A stretch of 64,000 bases of DNA from Rhodococcus qingshengii JCM 15477. Lineage in GTDB: Bacteria; Actinomycetota; Actinomycetes; Mycobacteriales; Mycobacteriaceae. Position 1 is the stretch's first letter. Every line of letters starts with the position of its first letter. The stretch lies in assembly GCF_023221595.1 (NCBI RefSeq), contig NZ_CP096563.1, positions 4,093,501 through 4,157,500 of the forward strand, written 5' to 3'. A program made the translations under genes and the position numbers. Under the pieces are notes generated by a model, which was not told the DNA's origin, ran no database searches, and saw nothing but the letters and a program-made list of their open reading frames with translations. Of this stretch, positions 31,801 through 38,411 are shown piece after piece.

Positions 31801-32179
31801 CGGCAGCGGAAGGCCCGGCCGACTTCTCACCTTCTTCTTCGTCGACGATCTCGGCTTCGAGCATCCACGCGATCGGATCGAATCCGACCGGGCGAACCAC
31901 GAGGAGATCCTGCGCGACGGGCGCGAGGCGTGCTGCTGCGTCATTGACCAGATCGGTCAGAACGGGCTCCAGTCCGTTGTCACGGCTGAGCTCCTCGAGC
32001 GAGGTGAGCCAGGGAGCGCCCTGTCCACCGAAAGCGATTGCGTAGGAAACGCCGTTGTTCAGCGAATCGACGAGGGCACCTTTGCTGGTCGTGCGGGACT
32101 GTCCCCCATCGACGCCGAAACGGCGTCCACCCTTCGAGTCGCGTCCGTTTCCTGTAGGTGTCGTGTCATCGATCGTCAC
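22868..32179 (-). CDS. fas: Type I fatty acid synthase (multifunctional, 3103 aa)
   Basis: One 3103-residue chain carrying all FAS activities in the actinobacterial order. Acetyltransferase: GHSQG near residue 163. FMN enoyl reductase: LLAGMTPTTVDAKI near 450. Dehydratase: GDHNPIHTS near 1257. Malonyl/palmitoyl transferase: AGHSVGEY near 1466. ACP: probable phosphopantetheine Ser in DLGSELSLG near 1853, after an Ala-rich linker. Ketoreductase: VVTGASKGS near 2148. Ketosynthase: Cys in VAACATAA near 2741 and His residues in SKHDTS and TGHAKGG near 2895 and 2939. It makes C16-C26 acyl-CoA from acetyl- and malonyl-CoA, feeding phospholipids and the mycolate alpha branch. The GTG start at 32179 has AGGAGAGGA upstream. 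Followed by acpS. The long plus-strand open frame opposite it is a codon-bias artefact. Confidence 0.97.
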   Translation of the reverse strand: MTIDDTTPTGNGRDSKGGRRFGVDGGQSRTTSKGALVDSLNNGVSYAIAFGGQGAPWLTSLEELSRDNGLEPVLTDLVNDAAARLAPVAQDLLVVRPVGFDPIAWMLEAEIVDEEEGEKSAGPSAAALTAAPVSLPGVFLTQLAALRALSAQGLDVAGNPPAAVIGHSQGLLATAAVAAQGNDDGELLAVAQLVGAAASLVGRRRGVIAGASAKPMVAVSGVDPERLAAIVAELAEGVAPERAAVLAIRNGRRRVVLAGPPAELARVQERCEQIEAEEAREREGKKRGGSVFAPSFDPLDTEIGFHHPALTEAVELVGSWATRCGLDADRARELAQGVLVDPVDWVEAVDGAISAGAKWILDLGPSDQLTRMTSSSLRGQGIGIIAAATRGGHRNLLTPGAAPEVSRSWSEFAPKPVALPGGRIGVETAFTKLTGRSPILLAGMTPTTVDAKIVAAAANAGHWAELAGGGQVTEEIFEDRVAELKMLLEPGRAVQFNSLFLDPYLWKLQLGGKRLVQRARTAGAPIDGVIVTAGIPELEEAVALIDELSEIGITNIAFKPGTVAQIRSVIRIANEVPNFPVIVHIEGGRAGGHHSWEDLDDLLLDTYAELRTRPNLVICVGGGIGTPERAADYLTGRWSAAAGFPAMPVDGILVGTAAMATLEATTSPEVKQLLVDTPGTPDWVGAGTAEGGMASGRSQLGADIHEIDNAASRTGRLLDEVAGDSEAVAERRDEIIAALDVTAKPYFGDVETMTYAQWLRRYLELTVGIDAAKEFDCGADLQDAIVEATSSPWLDITWRARFGEMLQRTEARLHPVDRGPIPTLFADAETLERPEAAICALQASYPDYSTTVLHPADVSFFISLCKTPGKPVNFVPVVDGDVRRWWRSDSLWQAHDPRYTADQVCVIPGTVAVAGITRVDEPVGDLLDRFEKATYDELVAAGTTPVALASRRHQDSAPGLLDAVLSAPDLQWAGRLTQNPVRRLGDLDEWSAESADKAVHGTTGSSLTVVDSSHVLLSVPLVAGKSVDITITIPESVVDGGAPVVTEADAEGAMSALLAVAAGQELPTVKNGKARLNVAWVPDRIADHAGVTGSGLPATLSVSGKAVPDVVVGACWPAVFAVLGAAKLDSLSVIEGMLDLVHLDHTVDFVGELPSETSILVVNAEVASVLDTDLGRVVEVKVEVGAMLGEGLDAPAVVTMTERFAIRGRTGAGELADPARAGGSISDAAVDTSRRRRRDAKILAPVSMGAFAQVSGDHNPIHTSDNAALLAGLGTPIVHGMWLSAAAQQVVTAVDPAETRVPPRRLTAWTARFLGMVRPGAEIDVRVDRVGIDQGAEIVEVGCRIDGELVMVATGRTAAPKTVYAFPGQGIQRPGMGLDARARSKAARDVWERADKHTRKALGFSILAVVRDNPVTVKARGVEHRHPDGVLHLTQFTQVAMAVLGVAQVAELRESGTFIEDSLLAGHSVGEYNALAAVAEVFPLEALLEVVFQRGSAMHQLVPRDEAGRSDYRMAAIRPSQIGVSDDDVQGFVAGVAETSGEFLEIVNLNLRGSQYAIAGSVAGLDALEVEIDRRRAEFGGKRAYIQVPGIDVPFHSTVLRGGVADFRVCLQDLLPHDIDPDILIGRYIPNLVPKPFSLRRDFVQEIADLVPSEPLQEVLADFDSYATRTHELSRIILIELLAWQFASPVRWIETQDLLFGDESEGGLGVERFVEIGLGAAPTVANLASQTLKLPGRFGYPVEVLNVEREAAIVYGTDVDPAVDDDDEIEAPAAQAAPAAAAAAPVAAAAPAAPSGGPRPDDLTFKAPDATKVLISLWTKLRPDQVGPADTIEALCDGVSSRRNQLLVDLGSELSLGAIDGAADADMGSLGATVDKLARTYKPFGPVLSDSINDHLRKVFGPSGKRPGYIADRVKKVWELGDGWAHHVTAAVALGTRDGASIRGGDLGGLSSGALADAAAVDAVIDSAVASVGSARGVSVSLPATGGGSGGTVDAAALGEFTENITGRNGVLASAARLVLEQLGLNEETAVATVEDTELVDLVSAELGSDWPRLVAPAFDAQKAVLLDDRWASAREDLARIWLGDTALSVENFIGAGSTVAAQAKWWATRATDEGRTALAEVYTRIADAAAAAESDAPEWAGEVAVVTGASKGSIAAAVTGKLLAGGATVFVTTSRLDGQRLGFYRDLYRENARAGAALWVVPANMASYTDVDALIDWIGNEATENAGGAKKLIKPAMTPTMLFPFAAPRVGGELSDAGARAEMEMRVLLWSVERLIGGLSKIGYDSDVDTHLHVVLPGSPNRGTFGGDGAYGEAKASLIAVVNRWKAERNWAERVTLAHAVIGWVRGTGLMGHNDPIVDAVEAAGVRTWSTQEMATQLLKTATRESRRAAAEAPLEVDLTGGLAEANLDLAALAKEAAEVAEIAEAVDEAVDESSILALPAPARIDDSVKAPSWPELDVTPADLVVIVGAGELGPYGSSRTRFEMEVDEQLSAAGVLELAWNTGLIVWENDPKPGWYDVESGDLVPEAEIADKYHDAVVERCGIRRYVDEGAMIDNTAPLLTSVFLDKDLSFVVGSEAEAQAFVESDPENTTATVSAESGDWTVTRRAGTEIRVPRKMKLTRSVGGQIPTNFDVTKWGIPADMADSVDRVGLWNIVATVDAFLTGGFTPSELLRWVHPSLVANTQGTGMGGMTSMRSLYIDTLLGENRPNDILQEALPNVIAAHVVQSYVGGYGAMVHPVAACATAAVSVEEGVDKIRLGKAQLVVAGGFDDLSTEGIIGFGDMSATAKTEDMHAKGIEDRRFSRANDRRRGGFVESAGGGTILLARGDLALEMGLPVLGVVAWAGSFADGVHTSIPAPGLGALGAGRGGADSQLALSLNALGVSADDIAVISKHDTSTAANDPNEAELHERLAGALGRSEGAPMFVVSQKSLTGHAKGGAAAFQLIGLCQVLSQGIVPPNRSLDCVDDKMAEFEHLVWARQPLKFGEHLPLRAGLLTSLGFGHVSGLIAVVHPQAFVESVPADKRDAYVAAAQQRTIDGQRRLAKAMCGGDSLYERPADRRLGADGTPAKASRQLEADMLLSEDARLGADQVYRSNLPGCK

Positions 32180-32598
32180 GCGTACGTCCTCTCCTGGTCA
32201 CCTCTGCGGCGAGGTGGGATTTGCGGTGTGCTGCCCGGCTGAAGTGCTCGCGAATTCGTCGAGAGAATCGACGGAGTCAGGGCGTTCGTGCAAGACAAGG
32301 TTTACACAGAATCATGAGGATTTCCTCACGTTTGTCGGCACCCTGGAAATCTGGACTTTCGGGGCCGTGATCTTCCTCACGAGACTTCGAGAAAGTGACT
32401 CGCGAGTAGGTCGCGAACGCCCTGCCTGGGACTGTTACCGGGATTTTCAGAAACCTGAGGAACCCCTCATATTTATTGTTACCAATTCGTGACCTCCTTG
32501 ACGGACGGTCGATCCCGTGCGTTCCGGGCCACAATCTGTCGGACTCCCTCGCTACGTTCAGCGCGTCCACACCGGACAACTTCTCGGGGGGAGAAATC
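32180..32598. promoter_or_regulatory. Divergent 419-nt intergenic region, fas promoter side
   Basis: No supported gene is seen here. It must hold the fas promoter (minus strand) and that of the plus-strand gene at 32599. One short palindrome is visible, TGAGGA-TT-TCCTCA at 32315-32328, with a similar CTTCCTCACGAG at about 32373-32384. In mycobacteria FasR binds inverted repeats ahead of fas; whether this dyad is such a site is not known. Confidence 0.5.
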
Positions 32599-33315
32599 AT
32601 GAAAGACACAGACGTAGTCAGAGCGGCCGAATTCATCGGCGCCGAGCTTCCGCGCGAGGCGTGGCCGCATTGGAATCAGGGATGGCCGCGCGAGTCCGAA
32701 GCCGCCCTTCTCGATGCGATCTTCTCGTCGCGCGCCGCCTATGGAACACCGAAGACCGGAGTCCGCGCCGTCGTCGACCGTTGGCGCACACACCGCTCGG
32801 TAGCCGCCGACGATCGCCTCGACAGCTTGCCCGCTCTCGCCGCCTTCACCGACCGTGGCGACGAGCTCGCAACGATTCTCGGCAATCGCCAGCGCGTGCC
32901 GGGCAACTACTTCACCAAAGCCGAGGGTGCGGCTCGCGCGGCCAAGGCGCTCGTCGAATCCGGTTGCCGGTCCAGTGCCGACGTCGAGGACACCGAAAGC
33001 CTCCGTTCGGCAGTTGTCTCCGTTCCGGGGCTCGGCCCCAGGACCTTCGAGACGCTGGTGTTCCTGTCCGGGAAGTTGACGGTAACTTCGATAGATCTAC
33101 TTGCACGGTTCGCCACCGAAGCAAGCAGTAGCGAGAAATTGTTGTCGAGCACCGACGCAGCCGAGTTGCTCGTTGCGGTTGCCGAACATCTCGATGTCGA
33201 TGTTCAAACGCTCACCCACGCTGCGTGGCGATATCAACGCACGGCCGAGCAACCTCGCCGGTCGAAGAAATCCACCATGCCGCCCGCAGCGGATCCACTC
33301 GCCGAAACGGCCTGA
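32599..33315 (+). CDS. Conserved-looking protein of unknown function with helix-hairpin-helix-like segment
   Basis: A 238-residue soluble protein I do not recognise. It is rich in charged and alanine residues with no signal peptide or membrane segment. The stretch VSVPGLGPRTFETLVFLSG (about residues 134-152) resembles a helix-hairpin-helix motif as in base-excision DNA glycosylases. No catalytic Lys/Asp pattern or Cys cluster is evident, so an enzymatic role is not claimed. The C-terminus is basic (RRSKKS). ATG at 32599 follows GGGGGGAGAAATC, a strong ribosome site. The gene is divergent from fas and precedes tRNA-Leu. Confidence 0.75.
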   Translation: MKDTDVVRAAEFIGAELPREAWPHWNQGWPRESEAALLDAIFSSRAAYGTPKTGVRAVVDRWRTHRSVAADDRLDSLPALAAFTDRGDELATILGNRQRVPGNYFTKAEGAARAAKALVESGCRSSADVEDTESLRSAVVSVPGLGPRTFETLVFLSGKLTVTSIDLLARFATEASSSEKLLSSTDAAELLVAVAEHLDVDVQTLTHAAWRYQRTAEQPRRSKKSTMPPAADPLAETA

Positions 33316-33388
33316 GAGCGGGCGGGCGCATCCCGACCAGGGTGGTGTGCCCGCGAGCGATTCCACTCGCGTATCCTTTGAATTCCGC

Positions 33389-33470
<82 letters not shown>

Positions 33471-33479
33471 CAACGAAGA

Positions 33480-33510
33480 GCCCCGCCGGATCTGATCCGG
33501 CGGGGCTTTT
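33480..33510 (+). terminator. Intrinsic terminator after tRNA-Leu
   Basis: GCCCCGCCGGATC and its complement form a tight GC stem followed by TTTT. Confidence 0.93.
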
Positions 33511-33528
33511 CGGTTCTCGTGAGCAAGG

Positions 33529-34248
33529 TCAGCGCTTTCGATCCTTGACCGGTGGAGTCATGTACGTCGTCCGACTCGGTGTCAGCCCCAGACGGACCGA
33601 GCTCTCCAACCAGGTGATCGCCGAGGCCGTCGGATCCACAACCGGAACGTGAATCCCTTTGCCATGCAGCCTGTCTCGGACCGCACTGGTCACACCGAGC
33701 ATCCCGGTGCAACCGAGAACGACGGAGTCGGCGTCACCGTTCTCCACTGCCGCAGACGCCTGAGCGGCCAGTCGATCGATCAGTTCCTCCCGATCGGTGA
33801 GGCCCAGCACCGGCATGTCCACGACTCGAATACTGCCCAGCCGATTGTCCAGCCCATACCGCCGAGTGAGCGATCGGAGCATCGGCACGACGTTCGGCAG
33901 GATGGTCACGACACCGACGCGATCGCCCAGACTCATCGCTGTCAGAAATGACGGCTCGAAGCCGCCGACCACCGGAGCGTCGATGACCTCTCGGGCGGCA
34001 TGCACTCCGGGATCGGCGAAACACGTGATGAATACACCGTCGACGCCGTCGGCTGCCGCCTCTTCGACCCGCTGCACGATCCCGGGGCCGGCAAGTGCCT
34101 CGTCGTACTCGGACTCGATGCTCGCCGTACCGGTAGGCAGCGAAACGACGTCGACCGTCGTGCCGGGCGCCGCCCAGTGCTCCACCTCGTCTGTCACCGC
34201 CGGAGTCAGTGTGGTGTCGATGACCGGGCGAATCACTCTGATGTGCAT
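33529..34248 (-). CDS. Asp/Glu/hydantoin racemase family protein
   Basis: A 239-residue cofactor-independent racemase. The two catalytic cysteines sit in VFITCFADPG (near residue 75) and VVLGCTGMLG (near residue 180), the paired-thiol arrangement of the Asp/Glu/hydantoin racemase family. It would invert an amino acid or 5-substituted hydantoin by a two-base mechanism; the substrate is not resolved. It is not MurI by sequence. The ATG at 34248 has GGGGAG upstream. A 24-bp tandem-repeat array lies just upstream of its promoter region. Confidence 0.8.
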   Translation of the reverse strand: MHIRVIRPVIDTTLTPAVTDEVEHWAAPGTTVDVVSLPTGTASIESEYDEALAGPGIVQRVEEAAADGVDGVFITCFADPGVHAAREVIDAPVVGGFEPSFLTAMSLGDRVGVVTILPNVVPMLRSLTRRYGLDNRLGSIRVVDMPVLGLTDREELIDRLAAQASAAVENGDADSVVLGCTGMLGVTSAVRDRLHGKGIHVPVVDPTASAITWLESSVRLGLTPSRTTYMTPPVKDRKR

Positions 34249-34371
34249 CAAACACTCCCCTGCTTTCGGATACGCGCCGAGGTTATCGATGCAGCACAGC
34301 CGGGAGAATGTGTTCAGTGCCCTGGCGTTGCGGGTGAGGATGGGCATAGCGCACAGGTGCTGTGGAGCGGC

Positions 34372-34455
34372 TTCTACGACACGCCGTGGCACGGCCTCTA
34401 CGACACGCCGTGGCACGGCTCCTACGACACGCCGTGGCACGGCTTCTACGACACC
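34372..34455. repeat. 24-bp tandem repeat array, about 3.5 units
   Basis: Units at 34372-34395, 34396-34419 and 34420-34443 share CTACGACACGCCGTGGCACG with one or two changes in the first bases; a partial unit continues to about 34455. It lies in the gap between the divergent racemase and LprD-like genes. Read on the plus strand it would encode a YDTPWHG heptad-plus-one pattern, but no start signal supports translation. Confidence 0.9.
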
Positions 34456-34506
34456 GTGTCGGAGATCGCAGGGCGAGGCACTATAGCTCTCAGGTACCGT
34501 CTTAGT

Positions 34507-34914
34507 GTGTCCAAGAACGCTACTAAACGCCGACCTGCGCTGATTCTGCTGGTCATCGTGTCAGCTGCCGGCTGCCTCGCGCTCGGCTGGTGGCAGTGGG
34601 AGCGCTTCGAAGCCGTCGGAGGCTCGGGACAGAATCTCGGGTACGCGTTCCAGTGGCCGCTGTTCGCGGCGTTTGTCGTGTACGCGTATCGCAAGTTCGT
34701 TCAGCTCGAAGACGTGGACCCCGAAGAGGCCGAAGCCGAGGAAGCCGCCGCTGAGCCGCGTGAGATTCCCGCCGACCTCTTGCCGCAACGCCCGCGGGCC
34801 GAGTTCGACGATGTGAACCTCGACGTCGACGACCCTGAAGCCCGCCAAATGCTGGAATACAACGACTACCTTGCGCAGCTCGCCGCTCGCGAGTCCGATA
34901 GGAGCACGACGTGA
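34507..34914 (+). CDS. Putative lipoprotein/membrane protein, LprD (Rv1343c)-like
   Basis: A 135-residue protein. A basic N-terminus (SKNATKRR) precedes a hydrophobic helix ending VIVSAAGC, a possible lipobox. A second hydrophobic segment follows (PLFAAFVVYAYRK), then an acidic soluble tail (EDVDPEEAEAEEAAAEP). Gene pairing with the DUF3817 gene downstream, through a 4-nt GTGA overlap, matches Rv1343c-Rv1342c. Function is unknown. The GTG at 34507 is chosen because a TACCGT box ends 6 nt before it; the frame is open upstream through the tandem repeats. Confidence 0.75.
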   Translation: MSKNATKRRPALILLVIVSAAGCLALGWWQWERFEAVGGSGQNLGYAFQWPLFAAFVVYAYRKFVQLEDVDPEEAEAEEAAAEPREIPADLLPQRPRAEFDDVNLDVDDPEARQMLEYNDYLAQLAARESDRSTT

Positions 34915-35291
34915 GTACCGGTTCGGAAGCGAGCATCGCTACCCCCGCAGTCAACGCAGAAAAGCAGAAGAAGGTTGCGTCGGCGCTGGTCCGATACCGC
35001 GTTCTCGCCTGGATCACCGGCCTCTGGCTGCTGTTCCTGACCGGTGAGATGGTCTACAAGTACCTGATTCTCGACAATTCGGCGGACGCACCGTCGTGGT
35101 TGTTCTACATCGGCCAGATCCACGGCCTGTTCTACATGCTCTATCTCGTATTCACGATCGACTTGGCGATCAAGGCCCGGTGGAAGCCCGGTACGACGGT
35201 TGCCACCGCGCTCGCCGGCACGATCCCGTTCCTGTCGTTCGTGTTCGAGCACAAGCGAACCGCCCAGGTGAAGCAGGCTTACCAGCTCTGA
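34911..35291 (+). CDS. DUF3817 integral membrane protein (Rv1342c-like)
   Basis: A 126-residue membrane protein with about three transmembrane segments: VLAWITGLWLLFLTG, LFYIGQIHGLFYMLYLVFTI and ATALAGTIPFLSFVFE. The IHG and PFLSFVFEHK motifs are typical of DUF3817. Function is unknown. GTG at 34911 overlaps the stop of the LprD-like gene, so the two are translationally coupled. A second DUF3817 gene is at 54139 in this window. Confidence 0.85.
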   Translation: MSTGSEASIATPAVNAEKQKKVASALVRYRVLAWITGLWLLFLTGEMVYKYLILDNSADAPSWLFYIGQIHGLFYMLYLVFTIDLAIKARWKPGTTVATALAGTIPFLSFVFEHKRTAQVKQAYQL

Positions 35292-35299
35292 GAGTTTCA

Positions 35300-35343
35300 A
35301 AAAGTGGAGCCCTGAACGCAGACGCGTTCAGGGCTCCACTTTT
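35300..35343. terminator. Bidirectional terminator between DUF3817 and rdgB
   Basis: A 20-bp perfect stem (AAAAGTGGAGCCCTGAACGC and complement) with AGAC loop and A/T tracts on both sides. Confidence 0.95.
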
Positions 35344-35353
35344 CGGATTCGGT

Positions 35354-35962
35354 TCAGCCGGCCAGTGCCGCCAGCGCGGGAACGAGCTGTACGAGCGCGC
35401 GCCCTCGATGTGACGCCGCATCCTTCTCGGCCGGGGTGAGTTCTGCGGCCGAGCGGGTGTCGCCGTCCGGACGGAAGATGGGGTCGTATCCGAAGCCGCC
35501 GTCGCCGGCTGGTTCGCGGCCGATCACCCCGCGCCATTCGCCGCGCACGACGGTCTCGTCGCCGCCGGGGATCACCAGTGCACAGGCGGAGACGAACGCC
35601 GCGCCTCGACGCTCGTCTGGCACGTCTCCCAGCTGAGCCAGGACCAGAGCCGTGTTGGCGCCGTCGTTTCCGTGATTGCCCGACCATCGCGCGGACAGCA
35701 CGCCGGGCATACCGTTGAGTGCGTCGATCTCGACACCGGAATCGTCTGCGATGCAGGGCATTCCGGTTGCAGCTGCTCCGTCACGCGCTTTGGCGAGCGC
35801 ATTCTCCTCGAACGTCGCTCCGGTCTCGGGGGCTTCGGGGAACGGCGGGACCTCGTCGAGCCCGACCAGTTCGATTCCGCTCACTCCGGCGGCGTCGAGC
35901 ACCCGGTGAAGTTCCTTCAGTTTCTTGGCATTTCGGCTGGCAACCAGTACTCGTACGCTCAC
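35354..35962 (-). CDS. rdgB: Non-canonical purine NTP pyrophosphatase (RdgB/HAM1)
   Basis: A 202-residue HAM1-family enzyme. Signature pieces are VLVASRNAKKLKEL at the N-terminus, ATFEENALAKARD, ADDSGVEIDAL and GGFGYDPIF. It hydrolyses dITP, XTP and ITP to monophosphates, preventing misincorporation. GTG start at 35962, only 3 nt after the rph stop, so the rph-rdgB order is one transcript, as Rv1340-Rv1341. Confidence 0.95.
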   Translation of the reverse strand: MSVRVLVASRNAKKLKELHRVLDAAGVSGIELVGLDEVPPFPEAPETGATFEENALAKARDGAAATGMPCIADDSGVEIDALNGMPGVLSARWSGNHGNDGANTALVLAQLGDVPDERRGAAFVSACALVIPGGDETVVRGEWRGVIGREPAGDGGFGYDPIFRPDGDTRSAAELTPAEKDAASHRGRALVQLVPALAALAG

Positions 35963-35965
35963 AGC

Positions 35966-36751
35966 TCAGGCACCGAACTTCTTCTTGGGTTCCGGATTCT
36001 TCGGTTCGGGTAGCACCCCGGGATACGGCTCGGCCAACGCTTGACGCTGGATCTCGAAAAGTTGCTCACAACCAGCCAGAGCGGAGTCGAGCAGCTTGTC
36101 CAGCGTCGAGCGTGGGAAGGTGGCGCCCTCACCGGTTCCCTGAATTTCCACCAGCGTGCCGGTATCGGTGGCCACGACATTCATGTCGACCTCAGCACGC
36201 GAATCCTCTTCGTACGGAAGGTCGAGACGCACTCGTCCGTCCACGACCCCGACGCTGACGGCCGCTATGCCACACGAGATGGGCTGTGGGTCGGAGAGCA
36301 GGTCGGCTGCGCGCAGGTACGTCACGGCGTCGACCAGGGCCACGTATGCCCCCGTCACTGCCGCGGTGCGAGTGCCACCGTCGGCTTGGAGGACATCACA
36401 GTCGAGGGCGATGGTGTTCTCACCGATTGCCGCGAGATCGATGCACGCTCGAAGTGATCGGCCGATGAGTCGACTGATCTCCTGCGTGCGGCCGCCGACC
36501 TTGCCCTTGACCGATTCGCGGCCACTGCGTGTGTGCGTGGCGGCGGGAAGCATCGCGTATTCGGCTGTCAGCCAACCCAAGCCGGAGCCCTTGCGCCAGC
36601 GGGGTACACCCTCTTCGACGCTGGCCGTGCACATGACGCGAGTGTTCCCGAACTCGACCAGAACGGATCCGGCCGGGTGACTGGTGAACCCGCGGGTGAT
36701 CTTGACCGTGCGGAGCTCGTCGTCCGCCCTACCGTCTTCTCGTGTAGTCAC
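35966..36751 (-). CDS. rph: Ribonuclease PH
   Basis: A 261-residue phosphate-dependent 3'-5' exoribonuclease of the PDX family. Motifs: [49 protein letters not shown] and [21 protein letters not shown]. It trims the 3' ends of tRNA precursors. The GTG at 36751 matches the family length and lies 7 nt from a TAGGCT box on the minus strand, hence a probable leaderless start. The C-terminus is extended and lysine-rich ([10 protein letters not shown]). It is first in an rph-rdgB operon. Confidence 0.95.
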   Translation of the reverse strand: MTTREDGRADDELRTVKITRGFTSHPAGSVLVEFGNTRVMCTASVEEGVPRWRKGSGLGWLTAEYAMLPAATHTRSGRESVKGKVGGRTQEISRLIGRSLRACIDLAAIGENTIALDCDVLQADGGTRTAAVTGAYVALVDAVTYLRAADLLSDPQPISCGIAAVSVGVVDGRVRLDLPYEEDSRAEVDMNVVATDTGTLVEIQGTGEGATFPRSTLDKLLDSALAGCEQLFEIQRQALAEPYPGVLPEPKNPEPKKKFGA

Positions 36752-36803
36752 CTTCGTGAGCCTAGCGGTCGCCCGGTGAGCGCTGCACCGAATGTGAGGG
36801 GAA

Positions 36804-37571
36804 TCAGATGTCGTAGACACTTCCGGCGGAGACGGCATGGACCGGTCCGGAGAATTCGGATTTCGCTTCGGCGATCACGTCTTCACGCGATGTCCACGGC
36901 GGGATGTGCGTGAGGAGAAGTTCCTTGACGCCGGCGAGCGCAGCCACACGGCCGGCTTCCTTACCGGAGAGGTGAACTCCCTCGGGGCGATCCGGACTGT
37001 CGGTCCACGACGCTTCGGAGAGCAACACGTCTGCACCACGCGCGAGTTCGACGACGTTGTCGCACATACCGGTGTCGCCTGTATAGACGAGGACGCGGCC
37101 GTCGGCGCCGGTGATCCGGAAACCGTAAGCCTCGGGTGGATGATTCATCCGGCGGGCGACGACGCTCAGTTCACCGAACGTCACCGGCTCGTTCTCGGCC
37201 CAGAGCCGGACGTCGATGGTGTCGGAGATGTCGTCCATCTCGCCGGCGCACTCGGCGGAGGACACTCCGATGCGGCACGCGGTGTCGGTGGGGCCGTAAA
37301 CCAGAGCACGGCCGACCGGCGGGTTGGGGTGATAGCGACGCCAGACGAGCAGGCCGGGCATGTCGAGACAGTGGTCCGCATGAAGGTGCGAAAGCAGGAT
37401 CGTCACCTCGCCCGGATCGGCGTATCGCTGCAACGCCCCAAGAACTCCCGGGCCGAAGTCGATCACGAGCGGCGGAGTTCCCGGTGCCGTGAGCAGGTAT
37501 CCCGAAGCCGGTGAATCCGGACCCGTGACGCTGCCGGAACACCCCAGGACGGTCATGCGCATACCGGTCAT
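36804..37571 (-). CDS. Metallo-beta-lactamase-fold hydrolase, Rv1339-like cyclic nucleotide phosphodiesterase
   Basis: A 255-residue MBL-fold protein with the metal motif HLHADH at residues 62-67. Further likely ligands are in [11 protein letters not shown] and the C-terminal LLTHIPPW. By gene order (rph, rdgB neighbours) and overall pattern it corresponds to M. tuberculosis Rv1339, reported as an atypical class II cAMP phosphodiesterase. If so it opposes the cyclase at 58564 in this window. The ATG at 37571 or the internal ATG three codons later may start it. Confidence 0.85.
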   Translation of the reverse strand: MTGMRMTVLGCSGSVTGPDSPASGYLLTAPGTPPLVIDFGPGVLGALQRYADPGEVTILLSHLHADHCLDMPGLLVWRRYHPNPPVGRALVYGPTDTACRIGVSSAECAGEMDDISDTIDVRLWAENEPVTFGELSVVARRMNHPPEAYGFRITGADGRVLVYTGDTGMCDNVVELARGADVLLSEASWTDSPDRPEGVHLSGKEAGRVAALAGVKELLLTHIPPWTSREDVIAEAKSEFSGPVHAVSAGSVYDI

Positions 37572-37659
37572 GCTGCCACGTCTACCCGTCTGGGAAAAAG
37601 CTCTTGGTGGTTTTGGCGCGTCGAAGTCACACCGCAGTGAGGGTGTGACCCACGTCCGT

Positions 37660-38319
37660 TCAGAAACTCGGTGGTCGAACGGCCGGCGCCGACCCGGCGC
37701 GCTTGGCCCTCTCCCCCGACGTCAACGCCCAGGCGGCAACCACGCCGCCGATCGCTCCGAACAGATGCCCTTGCCAGGAAACCCGTGGATCGCTCGGCAG
37801 AACGCCCCACAGCACTCCGCCGTACACGACGAAGACGGCAACGCCGATCAGGATCTGTGTGAAACTCCGCGTGAAGAACCCGCGCACCAGCAGGTAGGTG
37901 ACCCAGCCGAAGATCAGCACGGACGCACCGACGTGATTCGAGTTCGAGCCGGCGAACAACCAGGTCCCGACGCCGCCGATCACCCAGATGATGCCGGTCG
38001 CCGCGAGTCCCCGCGCAATTCCCGACACCAGCACGAGGTATCCGAGGATCAGCACCGGAATGGTGTTGGCGATCAGATGACCCCAGTCGTCGTGCAACAC
38101 CGGGGCGAACAGGATTCCCCACAGGCCGTCGAGCGTGCGCGGGGTGACGCCGGCGTTCTGGACGTTCTGACCGGAGATGACATCCACGATCTCGATCACG
38201 TAGAGCAGGATCGCGAAGCCGCCCACCAACACGGCCGACTGCTTCCACACCGAGGGCGGACCGGATTTCCGTGCCGGCGTCCGGGTGCCGAAGTCCGGAC
38301 TGTTGAAATCCATCGTCAT
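37660..38319 (-). CDS. Rhomboid-family intramembrane serine protease (Rv1337-like)
   Basis: A 219-residue membrane protein with about six hydrophobic segments. Rhomboid features are WGHLIANTIPVL in the second helix (HxxxN oxyanion side), the catalytic serine in HVGASVLIFGW and the catalytic His in SWQGHLFGAIGG. It cuts transmembrane substrates within the bilayer. GGAGG stands about 9 nt before the ATG at 38319. In M. tuberculosis murI lies between this gene and the MBL gene; here they are only 88 nt apart. Confidence 0.9.
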   Translation of the reverse strand: MTMDFNSPDFGTRTPARKSGPPSVWKQSAVLVGGFAILLYVIEIVDVISGQNVQNAGVTPRTLDGLWGILFAPVLHDDWGHLIANTIPVLILGYLVLVSGIARGLAATGIIWVIGGVGTWLFAGSNSNHVGASVLIFGWVTYLLVRGFFTRSFTQILIGVAVFVVYGGVLWGVLPSDPRVSWQGHLFGAIGGVVAAWALTSGERAKRAGSAPAVRPPSF

Positions 38320-38411
38320 CGTGTGCGTCCTCCACCGTCGATCCGGTCTTCTGATCCGGTCACTTGCGACCAGGCTCAATTCGAGATTACCGCCGATTCC
38401 AGGAGTGCTGC

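Noticed and set aside
34000..34506. Upstream extension of the LprD-like frame through the 24-bp repeats
   Set aside because: No start with a ribosome site; the TACCGT box just before the GTG at 34507 gives a better start, and the extension overlaps the racemase gene.
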